From: Gorsachius magnificus
Lineage: Eukaryota > Chordata > Aves > Pelecaniformes > Ardeidae
NCBI GenBank assembly: GCA_034008185.1
Contig: CM067087.1
Coordinates: 43,418,590 to 43,482,589, forward strand
Length of the DNA: 64,000 bases
Direction: 5' to 3'
Position 1 is the stretch's first letter. Every line of letters begins with the position of its first letter. The notes beneath the pieces were generated by a model, which saw only the letters and a list, made by a program, of their open reading frames with translations, did not search any database and was not told the origin of the DNA. This document shows positions 1 through 9,900 of this stretch, piece by piece. The translations under genes were made by a program, and so were the position numbers.

Positions 1-2261
1 GATACTTGGTCAACCTTACTTGATACCAAAAGTTCAGTCATTAACACTTGTAGTGATAATGAAATGACACAAGTATTCAAGTGATGGAAATGGAATTACC
101 ACACCTGGAAACTTTTGTCTTCCAATCCCAGGAATTTATTTGAAGTTTAGTAATAATTACCTTTCTCTGCACCTTAATAGACATCGGTATCCACCCCAAG
201 ACTGACTTCACACTGTTCAGCCAGGATGTTCCTACCAATGCACTTTCTCCCTCAATGCACTGAATCCAATTTTAAAGTGAAAAGGTCATTGGAAGATACA
301 AGTGTTCAGCTGCCAGTAGACTTCAGATGCCAGGGGGCTGGGGATTGTCCCAGACTGGAGGGCAGAGATTCTTCAGCCACACCAGGAAGGGCAGGAGCTG
401 GCTGTGTGTCTTACAGAGTGAAAGACTAATTGTTGGAGTGATGCTTTTCTAAACACCGTGAATTGGAGCACGTTATTTTTCTCCATGTGTAGCACATCCT
501 TGCAAGAGTCTAACAGATAATCTGTGCCACTGATTACTTGGATCTGCTCTTGAAATAAATCGTAAGCATATTTCTGAGGGGAAGAAGCTTTGCAAGTGTA
601 TAACTGGAGGGTAAGTTACCCACATTGCCAGTCTGCTTAGCCACAGCTCCATTGGGGGGGTGTTTACCTGTGTCCTGTGGTTTATCTATGAGCATCAGGG
701 TTAGCATTAGCTAGAAATAGTCCAATGGGCTGATCCTAAATGTCACTACCAGGAATCTTATGGGTCTCCCAGTCTGCCCTTTCTTGAAGCTACTCCATGT
801 GAACTGCTTGAACAGTCAGACCTATGAGGTAATTTGCTTTTTTTTGTTTTGTTTTCCACTATTCTCAGGCTATGTGATACAAAGAACATTATTTGTATGG
901 GTGAATACTGCAGACAGTGGTGTCCCTACGTGCAGTAACAGAGGTAGTTACCATATCCATAGTTCCCAGGGGTTCCCAAGCTGCTGAATCCTGTTCTAGA
1001 TAATGAATCTGCAGGGAATCTCATGATTGAAAAGCAGTGGCTTATTGTCAAAGCAGACTATTTCAGCAGGGTCTTTACAGATGTTACAGACCATGAAAAT
1101 ATATGGCAGGTTCCTAAAACCAACACTATTCCTTTGGGTACTGAAGAACGATATTGGTGTATAATGCCAGCATCTAACTTCAAGACTCACAGGTGAAATG
1201 TCTCTTCCTGTCTCCTGCTGAATCACCTACGTTACCCATTCCTCATTCGTAGTCAAAATTAGAATATCAATATTATATAGTTATATATTAATATAATAAT
1301 TTCATAATTATATGTTAATATAAATAGAATATGCCTTTGACTTTTCATATCACCATCTTTATTCCTACTGTTCATGTGAGAATGAAAACCAGAGATCATT
1401 AGGGTCAAAGTAGGGGTTTGAAGACCCCTCGTGAGGAACAGCTCTGCGTGCAGTGAGTTGAGCCACATCTCAGTCCCTCCCAACCAAGAAGTACCAGAGG
1501 AAAAACGATTTCTTTCAGTTTTTGTTGACTCCACCTTACCTCCTTTCCTCTGCAGGCTGCTCTTCTCTCCCTTGCGCTTTTGTACTTCTGCACATTAGAA
1601 TATTAGGTCAAACGCCCTCACTAAAAATTGCACTGCACTATATTTCTGATTTTCATCTTTTGCTTGATTTTCTCCTCATCTACTGGTAAAGTAATTTTCC
1701 CCTCAAATGTTTGCCCTTTGATCATGCCAGAGTTTACTATAAAACATTATGTCAAATGGGGCTTCCCCAGTTCTTTATAAATGTACACTGTGGGCTCAAA
1801 GGTGCCAGGGAAACAAGGATCAGCTGTTACTTTTGGAATTATTAACAGTTTTTATTATTTCTCCACTCATCGTACGCTATGAGTAATGTGTTACAGAGCC
1901 TATGGGATCTGTGTTCTGGATGATGAGGAAAGTGTCACATGAAGGGTTAATACCAGTCTGATATTTTACTGGTACATAAATTGCATGATTGTTTGCCCAT
2001 CTTAATAGTGACGGTTTTGATACTCGTGGTGGAAGCAGAGGGAGGGATTATTTGCTGTTTGCTGTGGAAACCACCTGAAATTTGATCTGTAGGCTAATCT
2101 AATTATAGTGCAAATGATAATCAGACTAGACTATGGGGCTGTCTTCTATAAACTTAAACCTGAATGCACCTTATGTTGTCTAATTTTAGCTAGTTACAGT
2201 GACAGTGTACTCTATTTTGCACAGCAGGTAATTGAGATTTTATAAATGTATCTATAGTTAT

Positions 2262-2450
2262 ATGGAGGTAAATATATATTTTTTACATGTTCATGTTTTA
2301 AATAATATATTTATATATAAATATATAAATGTATGTTTTGTATCATTTTATATAATGTATTATATAATGTATTATACTTTTTATATATATTTATATTCTT
2401 AGATAGACATAATATATATACACTACATATTTTTAATATATGTGTAATCC
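2262..2450. repeat. AT-rich low-complexity block
   Basis: This stretch is almost entirely A and T, with repeated TATATAAATATATAAAT-like words and several self-complementary runs. It lies inside BCHE intron 2. A smaller block of the same kind is at 1263-1325. No gene or promoter function is implied. Confidence 0.8.
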
Positions 2451-3543
2451 AGTGGAAACCAATAGTTCACAAATATGTAAATAACACTCTGCGAAATCTA
2501 ATATAGACCTGAATTTCTCTTTTCCTACTAAGAAATAGTTCTGTTTAATAGAAAGATCCATTATCTCTGGTATAGGATCCTGACTGCAAATTCCTGGAGG
2601 GCAGGTTGTAAAGCTGCAGTATGTAATAAGGAGCCTTCACTCAGTTTGCTCTCTGCCAAGGGCCTAATGACACCAGTTTCAAAGCAATGTTGTCATAGAG
2701 TGTCTTCATGATGCAGGAGTTGTTACCAAGCGGTACCTGACCTCATTGTGCCAACTCCATCCTGGGAATCTATCAGATGCATTTTTGGCATTGATAAATC
2801 AACCGCACAGCTCAGTTCCACAACATACACCCCTGCCGAATGTTTTTCTCTGTGCTACAGTCTTTCACACCGAATTCACATGGGGTGGTGTCATCAGGCT
2901 CTGAGTAAAGAGGGAAGCAGGAAAAGCTCATAGATTAAATTTTAGATTAAATTTTGCAACAATAAAGCCTGTATTATAACATTGTGCATCGATAAGTATA
3001 GCTATTTGCAGAGTCATTTTCTGAATTTTAATACGCTCTTCACTTATGTTAAATAAAACCCCAAACTACAGGCCTCAACATGTAAAGGGGACAGAACTTG
3101 TTGATGTAATTAACATTTCTACACATCAAGACAAACAGCCAGTCACATCTACTGAGAAGCAAATCTGTTAAAAAAAAAATAGGATGCATATAAAAAAAAG
3201 CTAGTTCATCCATAGAGCGTAACATGAAGGGACTACGCAGGGCTTGGGACCGCGGGATCAGGACAGATCACAGAGCCATGGTACGCAGGTGGACACAGAG
3301 CAGCTCCTAGTATAACACCAAGGTCAAGGAAATAGTGTTTCCCGGTAAAAGGGGAAGGAATAGAGGGGATGGATGACACCTGTAATTAGGACTCTTTGGG
3401 AACAACAGTGTTTAATTCCAACATGAGAAGTTCCAACAAGGTGGTGTTGTCACAGTTTTAGAGAATGTGGATGGTATTATTTAAGGGCTTGAAAAAATGC
3501 ATTGTAGTGAAAGCCTCAAGAGTATAACCCCTTTTAGTTAACC

Positions 3544-3564
3544 AAAAAAAAAAAAAAAAAAAAA
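3544..3564 (+). repeat. A homopolymer, 21 bases
   Basis: This is an uninterrupted run of A in BCHE intron 2. It is not preceded by a recognisable retrogene, so it is called only as a simple repeat. Its length is likely to vary between individuals and sequencing methods. Confidence 0.9.
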
Positions 3565-4974
3565 GATTAAGGGTTATTTGAATAGAGCCTAGAATTATCT
3601 CTATATGGAACACAAATCATAATATAAAGCTTAGAAATTGTCAAACAAAATATAGCACCTGGAAAACATAGAGGTGGAGTAGGCAAATTCAGACCAGACA
3701 CAAAACTTCCTTTTATAACTGTAACCGTTTTAAGTGGAATTAAGCTTTAGAACAACCTACCAACATTTGTTCTGGGTTTTTTTTTGTCACTGGAAATGTT
3801 TAATTCCTACCTGTGTTTTGTGTTATGTACAAGGTTGCACAGACTAAATGAGCACAGTGGTCTCCTCTGATTTTTAATCTATTAAGAAAAATAATGAAAT
3901 CCTGTTCCAAAGTTGATTTCAGCCTTTACAAATCTACACATCCTTCACAAATCAAAGGAAAAATGCACTATGGAAGCAAAATTAATGCAGGATCTTAAAA
4001 TTTAAGTTAATTAAACATTTTTAAAGTGTTATTTAAGTGTTTGACTGTATGTTCTCACAGGTACAGATTTTTATATATATATATAATTTTTTCAGGAGAG
4101 AGCACAAACCAAGCTTCTGAGAAGACAAGATACCTCCCCATCCCATCAGGCTTGCAGCCTTGAGACTGATCGTACATGACTGTGGTAGTGGCTGTTTTTC
4201 TTACCGCACTGAAATGTTTTCATTTCAAACTGAACATTGCATAGAGAACCCCACAACCCTGCTAAGCTCTGCTCACTGCTGCCTCACTTCTCTGGGACGC
4301 CAGCTAAACAGACTGAATGAGGGGTTGCATTTAATCCGTTTCAAACATCCAAATGAAATATGCTTATTTGTTTCTTATACAGGCTAGGACATATTTTACT
4401 TAAAGATGAATCTAATGGAAATAGCAAGTGATTTGTCATCGGCTTCACTGAAACCCAGGATTATACTTACAGTGCACAGGGGAAGATAGTCTTTCTGAAA
4501 AAAACATCCTGCAAGCCCAACCACTTCATCATGTGAACATAATATACCTCCATATTATGCACCTGAGTGTTCTGAGCAAATTACATCTTAAAGGAAACTG
4601 GGCTTTTTGCTCCTACATCTACTGTTGGAAGTCTTTCCAAGAATTTGAAATATTTTGTTTCTCAAACTTGAAACCATTACCTTCCTTTTTAACAACTGCT
4701 GCCATGGCAAAAAAAATGTTTTGTATTTGCTTTTATGGGTGGATACAGATTGTTTTCTTAAGATCATCCCATACAATGAGCTATGCATCAAGAGTTTGTT
4801 CTACTAAGACAGGATTTTTATCAGAACTAAACCAGGAATTCTGGACAGCCGAACAATTAATCCTTCCTCATCATTCTCATCAGGCTTCAAATCACCACTA
4901 AAACAGTTAAGCTTTTTCCGCCCGTGAGACAACGAACATCTGATCAGTCAAACAAACTTGCACAGTAAACTTAC

Positions 4975-6482
4975 CCAGTTTTTGCAAAAGTTGCCCAGTA
5001 TCTCAATATGGACCGGCTTAAGATTTCTTCAGCTTTGGTGTAATTCACTTTTCTTTCTAGGGGCAATCCGAACACAAACTCGATCTCATAACCATGCATT
5101 ACTCCCATCCACTCTGGCCAAGGGAGCTTTGAGGATCGATGTTCAAAGAAATAAAAGAACGTGTTGTGTCCTAGTTGTGCAAATTTTTTTGTGAATTCCA
5201 TTGCAGGACATATTATATTGTAGTCACCAATAACATCATCCATGGCATCACGGTAATGTTCTGGATTTTGCTCATTTTCCCAATCTGTGTACTGAAAAAT
5301 GATTGATTCGATTGCAAGTTGGCTTGCTTCTGGGAAGGACAGAGTTAAAGCTGTTTCAAATTCTGTTTTATTGATCAACCCATCGCTATCCTTGCTGAAG
5401 CCAGGGACTCCATATGCTAGAAATGCTGATCCTTCATCTTTATTAACACCGACTAAGATCTGTGTTTCTTTGAAAAAGCCATTCTCAATCAATGTTTCTG
5501 GCATGTCTGAGAGAAAATCGCCATCCACAGTTGGACAAAAATATATTTGTAAAAGAGGGTCATATGTTACAACAAAAATTTCATTCTCCAATATATCCTT
5601 CGGGTCCTTGTCTTGGAGGCAGAGAATTAGCTCTGTCTCATTGCTGGTGGGACACTGGAGTTGTTTAGCTAAAGCCACTGTTCGGTTTCTGGCTTCAGTT
5701 GCTGTTACTGCAGCCCAAGGGGCATTTGCAGATCCACTTTGCATGATGGCTCTTGTGAATAAAGGATGGCTTTTAGGAGAAAGGATATGGTAACTGACAG
5801 AAGCCGAGCCAGCACTCTCTCCAAATATAGTCACACTTTTTGGATTGCCTCCAAATGCTGCTATGTTCTCCTGGACCCACTGTAGTGCCAATCTTTGATC
5901 AAATAAACCTGCATTTCCAGGAGCTTCCTGGTTTCCTGGCAAAGCCAAAAATCCTAAGGCACCAGTCCTGTAGTTCATGGAAACTACAATGACTCGTTCT
6001 ACCCTGGCCAGAAACTTGCCATCATAGACTGGTAGGGAAGTTGACCCAGTCTCAAAGCCACCACCATATATCCACACCATGACAGTTGCGTTCTTGGGTT
6101 TGGGAGAAGGAATCCATACGTTAAGGTATAAGCAGTCTTCATTTAAGTTAGTTTTTGGATTCCACATCTCTGATCCAGGAAATCCTGGGTAAGTTGTATC
6201 TATAAGCTGGTAACAAGAGTTTGCATGTTTTGTGGCGTCCCAAACATCTGACCATTTCTCACGAGGTTCTGGTTTTTGAAATCTCAGCCTACCAATGGGG
6301 GGTTGTCCATAAGGTATTCCAAGGAAAGCTGTCACAGTTCCCCCCAGTACCTGCAGGTTCGTCCCTCTGACTCTGCCTTTCTTGGTTGTAATGATGTTAT
6401 CTTCAGGCATTGCCTTCCTGATCAACACATATAGGAGAAGCAGCCACATAAGAAATCTGGTATAGAGACTTGTCCAAATCAT
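4975..6482 (-). CDS. BCHE: Butyrylcholinesterase, exon 2 coding part (residues 1-503, partial)
   Basis: This is a secreted serine hydrolase of the cholinesterase (type-B carboxylesterase) family that hydrolyses choline esters. The start at 6482 is the first ATG after a splice acceptor and opens a hydrophobic signal peptide (about residues 1-26). Mature protein begins near Glu27. The catalytic Ser223 sits in Gly-Glu-Ser-Ala-Gly; Glu350 and His463 complete the triad, matching human mature Ser198, Glu325 and His438 at a constant offset of 25. Trp107 (choline site, human Trp82), Asp95 and Tyr357 (peripheral site), Trp256, Gly141-Gly142 and Ala224 (oxyanion hole) are present. The acyl pocket has Leu311 and Ile313 (human Leu286, Val288), so it is BChE-like and lacks the two Phe of acetylcholinesterase. 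Disulfide pairs Cys90-Cys117 and Cys277-Cys288 are kept; Cys425 would pair in a later exon. Glycosylation motifs occur at Asn131, 266, 281, 371 and 480. The exon ends after GG at 4975, splitting a Gly codon. The frame is intact, and the vertebrate protein has about 600 residues. Confidence 0.97.
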
Positions 6483-6508
6483 GATGCCTGAAATACAGGA
6501 AAAAAGAA
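6483..6508 (-). other. BCHE: BCHE exon 2 splice acceptor and 5-base leader
   Basis: On the minus strand a pyrimidine-rich tract ending in TGTATTTCAG (AG at 6489-6488) is followed by five bases and then the start codon. This fixes the exon 2 boundary at 6487 and supports the Met at 6482 as the start. An open frame continues upstream through the acceptor with an in-frame ATG at 6572-6570, but this is intronic in the spliced transcript. Confidence 0.85.
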
Positions 6509-9500
6509 ATTCAGAATTAGTATTGCAATGTACCAGAGCCCAACCCGCTAATTCAAAAAGGGTGTAGGTCATCCCAAGAGCATTGAAAATGAGATGGAGA
6601 TACTGCACAAAACTCAGCACTTATTAGCCGTAAGTTCTTGTTAGTTGTGTTGCAAAGAGCGTGTTTAGTATTTAATATTTGTTATGGTGCTTCAGAAAAA
6701 TTGCCACTAAAACCAAATAGGACTGAAGAAGCCAGACCAGGGAAGGTAAAGTCACAGAAGCAGACTGACTACTATGCATTTCCAGTAGCATGATGAACAG
6801 GACATTTTATCATCCATGCCCAACTAGCCATGATTCTGTTAGAGGTTACTTTGTATTTTCATATTTGTATTTTCAAATCAATAGAGAGCGATAACAAACA
6901 TCACCAGGCACAGATTTTTCCACACATAAACACACATCCTGTGAATGAAAAGGAGCTTGAAGCCAAGTTTTAATCCAAGGATTTCCAGGTCCACATAAGT
7001 TTTGAACCATATGCTTGTGTCACAGCAGATGCCTGGGCTGAAGCAAACCAGTGAGATGGCATTGCTGTAAACTCAAAGCACTGGGTGATTTCACTGTCCT
7101 ACTCATATGTCTTAAATTCTGAAGGTGTTTTAATGAGTGAATTATACAAAGTGCTCTGAACCATCAGTTCATCAGCTCCTGTAGTAGAGGCACGCCAAGA
7201 CCTAAATGAAACATTTCTTTCAAGACCTTTTTTCTCTAAAGCAACTTAATCAAGTTTACAACCATCAGAGTCATGACAAGTAATCATGCTTCTACTACTA
7301 AGAACAAACATTAAAATGTTAAAAAGCCAAGGATTTTTTTAATATATGGAGGTGGTGCCTAATACTTTAAGTATGGCCTGGTCTTTGCTTCCTGAGAACT
7401 TTGCAAAGGGATAATTAATACTGTCTTAAAGCTAAGGATATAAATGTTGATCATGCACCGCATTTAAGCATACTAATAGCCCTATTTACCCCAACATTTT
7501 GAAACCCTGTAAGAACCCCAGTATCTTCCCCTTGAAAGTGAAAAGTCAGAAAAAGACTATTTGCATAAACCCATTTCTATGGCTCACATATTTGAAAATG
7601 CCCAACAAAGCTTCCTTCTATTTTTTGTGTTGCCCTGTCATACATAGTGTACTCTGTCCTGTGACTTTAAACAGGCCATTCTTTGTTAATGAGAAGCACT
7701 CATGTCCTTAAAAGGAATGAAGCTAATTTCTGTGGAAACTACAGCTGTGGCCTAATCGGAGCTCCTCTGGCTCGCTTGGGTATTCTTGGAAATCAGCTAG
7801 GAAAATGCAGTGGGGGGGGAAAGGAAGATTTTGCACAGAGAGGTTCCTAACTTTGACGCAGCATCAAAGGATCTTCAGAGACAATATTTTTAGTATTCAT
7901 CCAAACAGACAGAAAATAGATACATTTTAGAAAACAAACATTTATGCTCTTGTCTTTTTATTAAAAAAGAAAAAAAATATGAGGTGGTGAACAGGGGCAA
8001 TAGACTTCAGAGTTGGTGTAAGGCTTCACCCAGCCTTCAGCTTGACTTATAGAAACCTGCAAATGGTCCCATGTATGCTAAACTTCAGAGATGTGAGTAG
8101 TCAGTCTGGATGACACAAGTGGTCCAGCAGCTCCTGTGGAGTTTGGGTAAGCAGAGGATGAGGAGTTTGGGTAAGCAGAGGATGGCTCCAGCAGTCTGCA
8201 GGACCCGCACAGGAGGCTCACATCGTTTAGTGGCATTTAGCTCCCCTCTCTCTGTGCCAGACATTTATTTTTTTTCTTCTCCCATTTGTTCCTGTAATAA
8301 AATCCTTTAAGAGCTGGGTGAGAAAAGGTATGTAAATGTTAGCTTAGGGCTAAACTCTTTCACCCTATCTCACAGTCAACCGAGGCAACTGGGGTGGCTG
8401 TGAAAAATGTTAGTAGTAGGGATCTAGTTGGGTATGTATGCACTCAATGCACAGCCCTGTGAGATGGGAAAAGTAATTTCTGTAAGTCTGTTGTTTCACC
8501 AACGCTGTCTTTTTTTCATGTAATCACTTCTAACACACTACCCAGGACCGAACCACAACAAGCTGGAAATAATGAGAGATTTCAAACATCATCATTATGA
8601 AGAAGAGAAAATGACACTAAGAAAAGCAAGAGACGCTAAAGTTCCTAAAGCTTTTAATATCTAAATAGTAATTAAAATTAATTCCCCCTGCACTTGCCTG
8701 TTAATTAAAAAGGGATGCAATGGGAGGAAAACACTGTAGCATTGCAAAACACAGAGCCATAACTTTTGACCCTAAGAAGTTCTAGACAAGAATGTTACAA
8801 AGAAAAAACCTAACAAACAATTCAGCTCTGTACCTTTTTAATTAGCTCTGCAGAAGAACAGGTGGCATCTTAAAGAAAAAGTTTGAAAGAGATCAAGCTT
8901 GAAAAACAGAGAAGTTTCGTACTACTGAATGAGAAGACTTGTCTAGTCCCAAGTTACTCTGATCATATTAACAAAAGTAGCAAGTGACAGAGGATGATTA
9001 CTACACCTTGAAGGAAATATTCCTTTTAATGATGTTCTTAATGCTGCATTAAAACAAACTCAACATCGTAAAGCACACTGAACAAAACAAACATTACTTG
9101 GTTATTACTGTGAGAGTAAAAGGGTCAGAAGATTGCTTTAGCTCATCAACCTTAACCGAGCCGAGATATGATATATCATGTATTTGCATACTTTAAAAAG
9201 CTGCTTCTGTAGTAGTTTCCTCCAGCAAAAGTTAAACAGACTATACTTTTGTATTCTTATTCAGCAAGGGAACACAATTTATTTCAATAACTGTTTCCTC
9301 TCCTTGCAAATCTTCACCCAGCCAAAAAAATCTATACACAAGACTATATAATCACTATTTAAATAGAAAAGAGGGTTGAATTAATCAGTGATTTCTAGCT
9401 CAGCTTAATTTACTTAGCCCAGGATCCCTTGAATAATACCAAGGTCTGATACACGCGCCTGCTCGCTCGTTCTATTTGCAGAGCAGAGTGAGTTTTCCCA

Positions 9501-9616
9501 AGAGAGCAACAAATGGGCAGAGCGTAACATTTTAAAAGATCCCAATCCCCGTGCAAATCAAGCTGAACCGTAAATTATCCTAGCAGACAGAGACATGTAA
9601 ATAGAGAATCACTTAC
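6488..9616 (-). other. BCHE: BCHE intron 1
   Basis: The interval between the exon 1 donor (GTAAGT, 9616-9611) and the exon 2 acceptor is about 3.1 kb. It is AT-rich and holds one short tandem repeat. A small CpG-containing patch lies at 9451-9475, close to exon 1. I see no coding exon or clear transposon. The intron call depends on the exon 1 assignment. Confidence 0.7.
8138..8184 (+). repeat. 24-bp direct tandem repeat, two copies
   Basis: The unit begins GGAGTTTGGGTAAGCAGAGG and occurs at 8138-8161 and again from 8162, apparently without mismatch over 23 bases. It lies inside BCHE intron 1. A local replication slippage is the simplest origin. Confidence 0.85.
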
Positions 9617-9745
9617 CCCACTTCTATTACAAGAACTACGAAGTTTTTAAGAGTCAGGATCTTTGAATACTTCAGGGAAAATGAAGTATGCAGCTGCTGC
9701 TTTAAGCCCGTGAATTGGACAGTACTGACATTATAATCAACTGTT
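9617..9745 (-). other. BCHE: BCHE exon 1 (5' untranslated; 5' end approximate)
   Basis: Read on the minus strand, this interval contains ATGTCAGT, CTGTCCAATT and AGCAGCAGCTGCAT, then a CCTGAAGTATT-like word, in the same order as in the human BCHE non-coding first exon as I remember it. It ends in GG followed by the perfect donor GTAAGT (9616-9611). Joining it to 6487 gives a leader ending five bases before the start codon. Short upstream frames exist: one from the ATG inside this exon stops quickly, and a longer one beginning at 9825 is out of frame with BCHE. The donor is seen directly; the homology is recalled, not computed. The 5' boundary could lie 20-30 bases further up. Confidence 0.68.
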
Positions 9746-9900
9746 TCTGACACAAAGCTCGCGAGAGTTGGCAGCAGCAACTTGATCTGCAGGCAGCCCT
9801 TCCTCGCCGGCTGACATCTGCTCAAAGGCTAATGGTATAGCTGTAGAAATGTTACAGAGAGAAACCTGTTTTGGAGAAAATCAGGCATGAGCTTCTGCAG
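9746..9900 (-). promoter_or_regulatory. BCHE: Probable BCHE core promoter region
   Basis: This is the minus-strand sequence immediately upstream of exon 1. It has no clear TATA box at a fitting distance and is not a CpG island. It does contain a TCTCGCGAG word (9757-9766 area, minus strand), one base short of the Kaiso/ZBTB33-type palindrome found in many TATA-less promoters, and another CpG pair near 9803-9812. The placement follows from exon 1; promoter activity is inferred. Confidence 0.45.

Larger units (their letters stand above)
1..4974 (-). other. BCHE: BCHE intron 2 (5' part; continues past the left edge)
   Basis: The minus-strand intron starts with a consensus donor (GTAAGT, 4974-4969) directly after the exon 2 coding sequence. 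I looked through the whole 5 kb on the minus strand for exon 3, which should encode the segment following the Lys-Thr-Gly end of exon 2 and include the Cys-Arg-Phe-Trp-Thr region known from vertebrate BCHE. I did not find it, so exons 3 and 4 should lie outside the window. The interval holds AT-rich DNA, an A tract and short TA repeats. The short open frames here have no recognisable domain. Confidence 0.9.

Noticed and set aside
1..4970. BCHE exon 3 within the window
   Set aside because: No minus-strand sequence encoding the expected continuation or its Cys-Arg-Phe-Trp-Thr region was found, so it should lie past the left edge.
5299..5793. 164-codon plus-strand open frame inside BCHE exon 2
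   Set aside because: It is the antisense shadow of the conserved BCHE coding sequence and has no family resemblance of its own.
9613..9825. 70-codon minus-strand open frame across BCHE exon 1
   Set aside because: It runs through the splice donor into intron 1, and after splicing it is out of frame with BCHE and stops soon inside exon 2.
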